Shown in pieces: positions 59,896-64,000 of a stretch of 64,000 nucleotides of DNA. Location of the stretch: the NCBI GenBank assembly GCA_037577475.1, contig CM075204.1:10570855-10634854 (forward strand), given 5' to 3'. Made by a program: the position numbers and the translations under genes. The notes under the pieces are model-generated. The model made no database searches. It was given only the letters and a program-made list of their open reading frames with translations, and was not told the origin of the DNA. Position 1 is the stretch's first letter, and every line of letters begins with the position of its first letter. This DNA is from Chaunax sp. Z400 (taxonomy: Eukaryota > Chordata > Actinopteri > Lophiiformes > Chaunacidae).

Positions 59896-62800
59896 TAAAA
59901 GAATGCATGAAGCTAAACTTCAGCAGTGTCACCTTATATAATTACGAAGGTTATGTGTCACTCTTGTGCGTTTCAGATTGTCAAACATTGAGCTGAATGT
60001 TTCATGACTATCTCGAATCGTCCCATTTCTTTGCTTTCATGGTGTAGAGCCCCGACACAACTGAGATAACACCTCTTTTCCTCAAGTCCCTCCACCGCCT
60101 CTCATATTCTTATTCATTTGCATATATTTTTCTGCCTGTCTTTTAAGAAGAGACTCTTGTTGTGTTTACCTGTTTGCTCTCAGAGGAGCTCTTCAGCATG
60201 CTGAGAACTCACACAGAAGGCCAAATACGCTTTGTGAAAGCTATTTTCTTTGTATCTCTTCCCTCTTTTGCTGCATCCCGGAGCCCCGTGAGGTTCAGTG
60301 ATCTGTTCCTAAACGTGAGATTTCTACCACATTTAACTCCAGTGAGGATCCATACATGGAAGATTGGTATGAAAATTATGAGCCAAGGCAATTAATGCTC
60401 TTCCACACGATTCAGAATGAAATAGAAACTTTGGTTCATTTAAAGTTTATTGGATATTGATTTTTAATGACTTCTTAACAGATTGAATATGACATTCTCA
60501 TTACCAAAGTTGATCAATATTTAAATGATGAAGTCAGCTTTTTTCCCTGAATTGCTTGTATTGAAAATGAGCTGAGGCCAGCCCAAGTGAGATTTCTATG
60601 TTGACACTAATGTGAGATGCTAGTGTGGGCTCCATAATCGAGGCACTATATCAGTGGTGACAAGTTTTTGGCTATAATAGTAAAACAAAGGCAAAATAGC
60701 TTAATAATATTGATTATATTGCAACTTGGTTTGACACTCTTTTCAAAAACAGTCGTTTCAGTTGATTTAGATTTATTAAGCATTTTGTCAAGAACTTTTC
60801 AAAGTCTGGTCAGGAAATAAAGCACTTAAGTTCTAGATTATTATATTGAGAAATATATGACTTTTACAGATGTTGCCTCATTTTCTGACCAGATGAGGTT
60901 GTAACATAAAAAATGGATTTAATGATTATTTAGCAAAGGTTGCAATCTCAAGGACAGAGTTTATTCCTGCCAAGAAATCTTTATTTAAAAAAAACAAAAC
61001 AGCAATGATTAGATTTAAGAGTAAACAGGGTTGGTTTATTATGTGTCCAGTTTTATGTTTTTATTTTGTTCTTATGATCATGTGTCATTGTTATTGTGTA
61101 CTTTTAGATACATACTTTGTCCTCTAAGTAACATTCCCACATCTCCGTCTGGGAATAATCAAGAGACTTAGTAACAAAACTTTGTAATTAATTGCCAGTA
61201 GTTTTGTTTTTATTTGTATTTTGTCCTTTGAGATGGCAGATAAACAGACAGTAGGACACTGCTGCACAAAAGATGGGACTTTTTCAATAGCTGTCCACTT
61301 GGGACCTTATTTTATCTTTTCAAGCAATTTATTGCTATCTATATAAAGTTTGCATTTGACAGTTTAACTTAGTTTATTTTTCCTTTGAAAATGTCCAACT
61401 TCGAATTTTTGCTTGTTTTTACTTCTGTAACTTTCATAAAGTTAGAATTTTTATATCTGGTATACAATTATAATTGAAATACACAAGGTTGTGTACATTA
61501 AACTCACAAGTAGATAACATAGTAGGCCTACTTTAGAATAAACTTAAACAAAGTCTATATGAAGTCTGCTTCCATTTGAGCTCAGATAACAGATTTCATT
61601 TACCCTATAGGCAGTGTCCACATGGCATTTGTATCATCATGGTTTGCATTCTTTCAAAGAAAACCATACGACTCCAACTGATGTATAAACAGACACATAA
61701 CAAAATATTTAAAAAAGAAGGCTGTCTGGAGAATGATGTTACAAACACATTGCATGTTGAAAAAAGTGTTATTAATGATTAAACAAATAAATGAATGAAA
61801 AAGTGTGAGGCACACAGAATTGGTCTTTATCAATCCCAAAGGGCAATTAGGCTGTTTAGTTATTTAAATTAGTTTGGCCTGCTGATTAAGACAACAATTA
61901 AAGCTTGATTGTAGCAATTTGCACCAAATATCACACTTACTATCATATCTCAGTCAAAATGTGAACGTAAAGACATGATATGCATAATTTTAGCTTCAAT
62001 GTGACTGATAGTGTCCATAGAGATCTTTACCTCAGATGTTCATCATGAATATACATCCAAAAATTCACTTAGAAATCATTAAAAAAAAGATCCATGTAAC
62101 TTCAGCAGTTGCCTGGGAATGTGTTCTTTAGCATCAAAGTAATGCAGTGATAATCAAGTAAACCTAATGCAGCTTTTAATGCCAATGATTATGTTGGTAC
62201 GGGAGCACTTAACTGGTAACTAATGGAATCAGGCCAGGTGAGCTTTCAGTGCCGAGGGATGATGGATGATTGAAGATCGGGCAAATGGAGACTAAATGGA
62301 GAGAAAGCTCCCAGATGGGTGCACGTTTTTCCCTGACTACAGGAAATGTAGCTTAGCGGCACACGCTGGAGGATAAGCCTTTCACTAATGATTGCCATCT
62401 CTCTATATTGCATTTCATATAGTAACAATTAACTGTGCATTGTGTGTATACAGTTAATAATGAATACCATCATAACTTCCTTGCTTCACTTAGCGTGAGT
62501 GACACTGCTCCCAATTAAATGGAGCCAGATGTTTAAACATTTAAGATGTTTAGATTGAAATCTATGAATATTTCATCACTTGTATTAAATGACTAAAAAT
62601 AACTATTTTCTTATGAGCCGTGAGTCTAATCTCAGACAGGGAGCTGGTTCAACACACACAGCATTTTAAAATCTTGATTGTTTAAGTCAAATCTTTTCCG
62701 GGAGATGCTTTGAGAGGCGACGCATGCATCACTCATTGGATAACACCAGTAGACTGACAGACCCCTCCATAATGCACATGTGAAATCAGCTTTTGATTCC

Positions 62801-63341
62801 GTTTTAGACAAGGCTCAGTAAGGAGCTCCTGTTCCCCAGGAAAAGGATAGAACAGAATTAGTGTTAATAAAAGTAATTTGTCTTTTCTGTTAGACCTATA
62901 ATAAGCCCTTCATAGAAATAAATGAGCTATAAAGGACACCGGTATGTTCTTTATAGCTCATATGTTTCTATATTTATATTAAACTCTAAATAATTTCCTA
63001 AAAGACATAATTGTGACGGATGTCTGAGACTGACATGTTTTTGATGGATTATTTCCCGGCAGACACTTAATTATTTTTTTTGTGGTTTGGCAGGCGATTG
63101 ACAGTGAGCAACAACAAAGACAGTACGTGTCATATTACGGCGAAGGAAAAACTGATTAAACAGAAACATTTGAAAAGCCGCATTGTTGCTTTGTGCTCTC
63201 CTGAAGAAAGATGGATCCATATTAATAAAGTTTTTTTTGATTTCTTCATAAATAATCCCGTAACAAGTTAAGATGTTTGTTGGTCAACTGTCTATGTACA
63301 TTACTATATTGCATTGACAATATAATTTGGAATTATCAATG
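59896..63341. other. Presumed intron, AT-rich, no exon seen
   Basis: A minus-oriented retroposon-tail-like word (TTTATCAATCCCAAAGGGCA) lies at about 61,827-61,846. A 60-nt hairpin lies at 62,912. The block 62,100-62,560 is repeat-free and might be conserved. I see no exon. Confidence 0.5.
62912..62971. repeat. Near-perfect 27-bp inverted repeat (60-nt hairpin)
   Basis: Bases 62,912-62,938 pair with 62,945-62,971 around a 6-nt loop (CCGGTA). Of 27 pairs, one is an A-A mismatch (pair 10) and two are G-T wobbles in the RNA sense. Pairing stops abruptly at both ends of the stem. Size and loop are in the range of a pre-miRNA, but a short palindromic mobile element is equally possible. I do not recognise the arm sequence as a known microRNA. 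Confidence 0.6.
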
Positions 63342-63840
63342 TGGTTGAAGTAAATAATGTTTATTACATCAAATGATATGTGATAATTAGTATGTCAGAA
63401 AGTCTTTGGCGTTTAGACTCTTCAGGGAGATTGAGATCTCAGGGAATCAGTGCTGAGCAGCAGAAAGATATATATCCCCCCTTGGAGTTCAGACACTGGT
63501 GGTGGTGGTGGCCGATGACCCTGGTGAACCTGATGAATGATGAAGTTGGTGGATCTTTGAAGACTGGGTGGTGATGAGGAGGTGGAGGAACGGAGAGAGT
63601 CATATTTAAAAAAGACAGCAGCAACACGATAGGCTGACAGAGAAGGTGTGTTGCTGTGCTATTGGATAGATGTGACCGGCTGACGAGAACAGCTGATAAC
63701 AATTGACGGCCCAGACCGTGATGCAAGAAAATAAGATTGAGGATGCTTGAGACATGTGTGTAATGGAATAGCAAGAGATAAAGTATAACCCGAGTGTGCA
63801 AAGCTTTAATCTTCCTGACTGAACTCTCACTAGAGCTTCA
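63342..63840 (+). mobile_element. LTR-like dispersed element, copy 2
   Basis: Second copy of the element at 29,070, same orientation. It starts TGGTTGAAGTAAATAA and ends with TAGAGCTTCA. Against copy 1 it lacks about 30 bp around the AACGGCAGCATG word and has a different 30-40 bp stretch after the CTTTGGCG word. The flanks (CAATG before, CAACT after) agree in three of five bases, not enough to claim a target duplication. Frames over it, up to 120 codons on the minus strand, are not genes. Confidence 0.6.
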
Positions 63841-64000
63841 CAACTGCAAACGGTTCTCCTCTATGCCCTCTGTGGAAGAATGTATCTTCCAGCTATGACA
63901 CTCCTTATGTGTTTACATTGTATAATACAACTTTCCCAGTCTTTTGTTGCTCCTGTCCCAACTTGTTAGAGCTGTGTCGCTGGCATAAAATTCAGAATAA

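Overview
The window looks like non-coding DNA from a vertebrate nuclear genome, most likely a teleost fish and probably a percomorph. The composition is AT-rich with local CpG depletion. There are long (GT)n/(CA)n microsatellites, tRNA-headed SINE copies, 5'-truncated and frameshifted LINE remnants and several fish-style dispersed repeats. There are no bacterial-type operons, ribosome-binding sites or CRISPR arrays. Nearly all open reading frames are short chance frames or fall in simple repeats.

Layout: positions 1 to about 23,500 hold no recognisable exon. They carry microsatellites (1,077; 4,514; 7,574; 8,837), a roughly 880-bp 12-bp minisatellite (9,253-10,130) and dispersed repeat fragments. 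From about 23,500 to 24,620 CpG density rises sharply. Inside this island is the one coding feature I can support: a first coding exon on the + strand (24,242-24,350). It has an in-frame stop just upstream, an arginine-rich N-terminus followed by a hydrophobic leader, and a clean GTAAGT donor. I could not name the gene. The remaining 39.6 kb reads as its long first intron, with no convincing second exon.

The presumed intron carries a tRNA-derived SINE family (four copies, with a fifth copy upstream of the gene), an RTE/Rex3-like LINE remnant (59,190-59,895), a CR1/L2/Rex1-like LINE remnant on the minus strand (47,808-48,490), a pair of about 500-bp LTR-like elements 34 kb apart in the same orientation (29,070 and 63,342), purine-rich islands, seven long G/C homopolymers and a near-perfect 60-nt hairpin (62,912-62,971).

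I found no clearly new biological system. The items most worth checking are the hairpin, the LTR-like pair, the structured minisatellite, the SINE and LINE that share a 3' tail, and the unassigned CpG-island exon. All family names are from visual recognition, without database searches.
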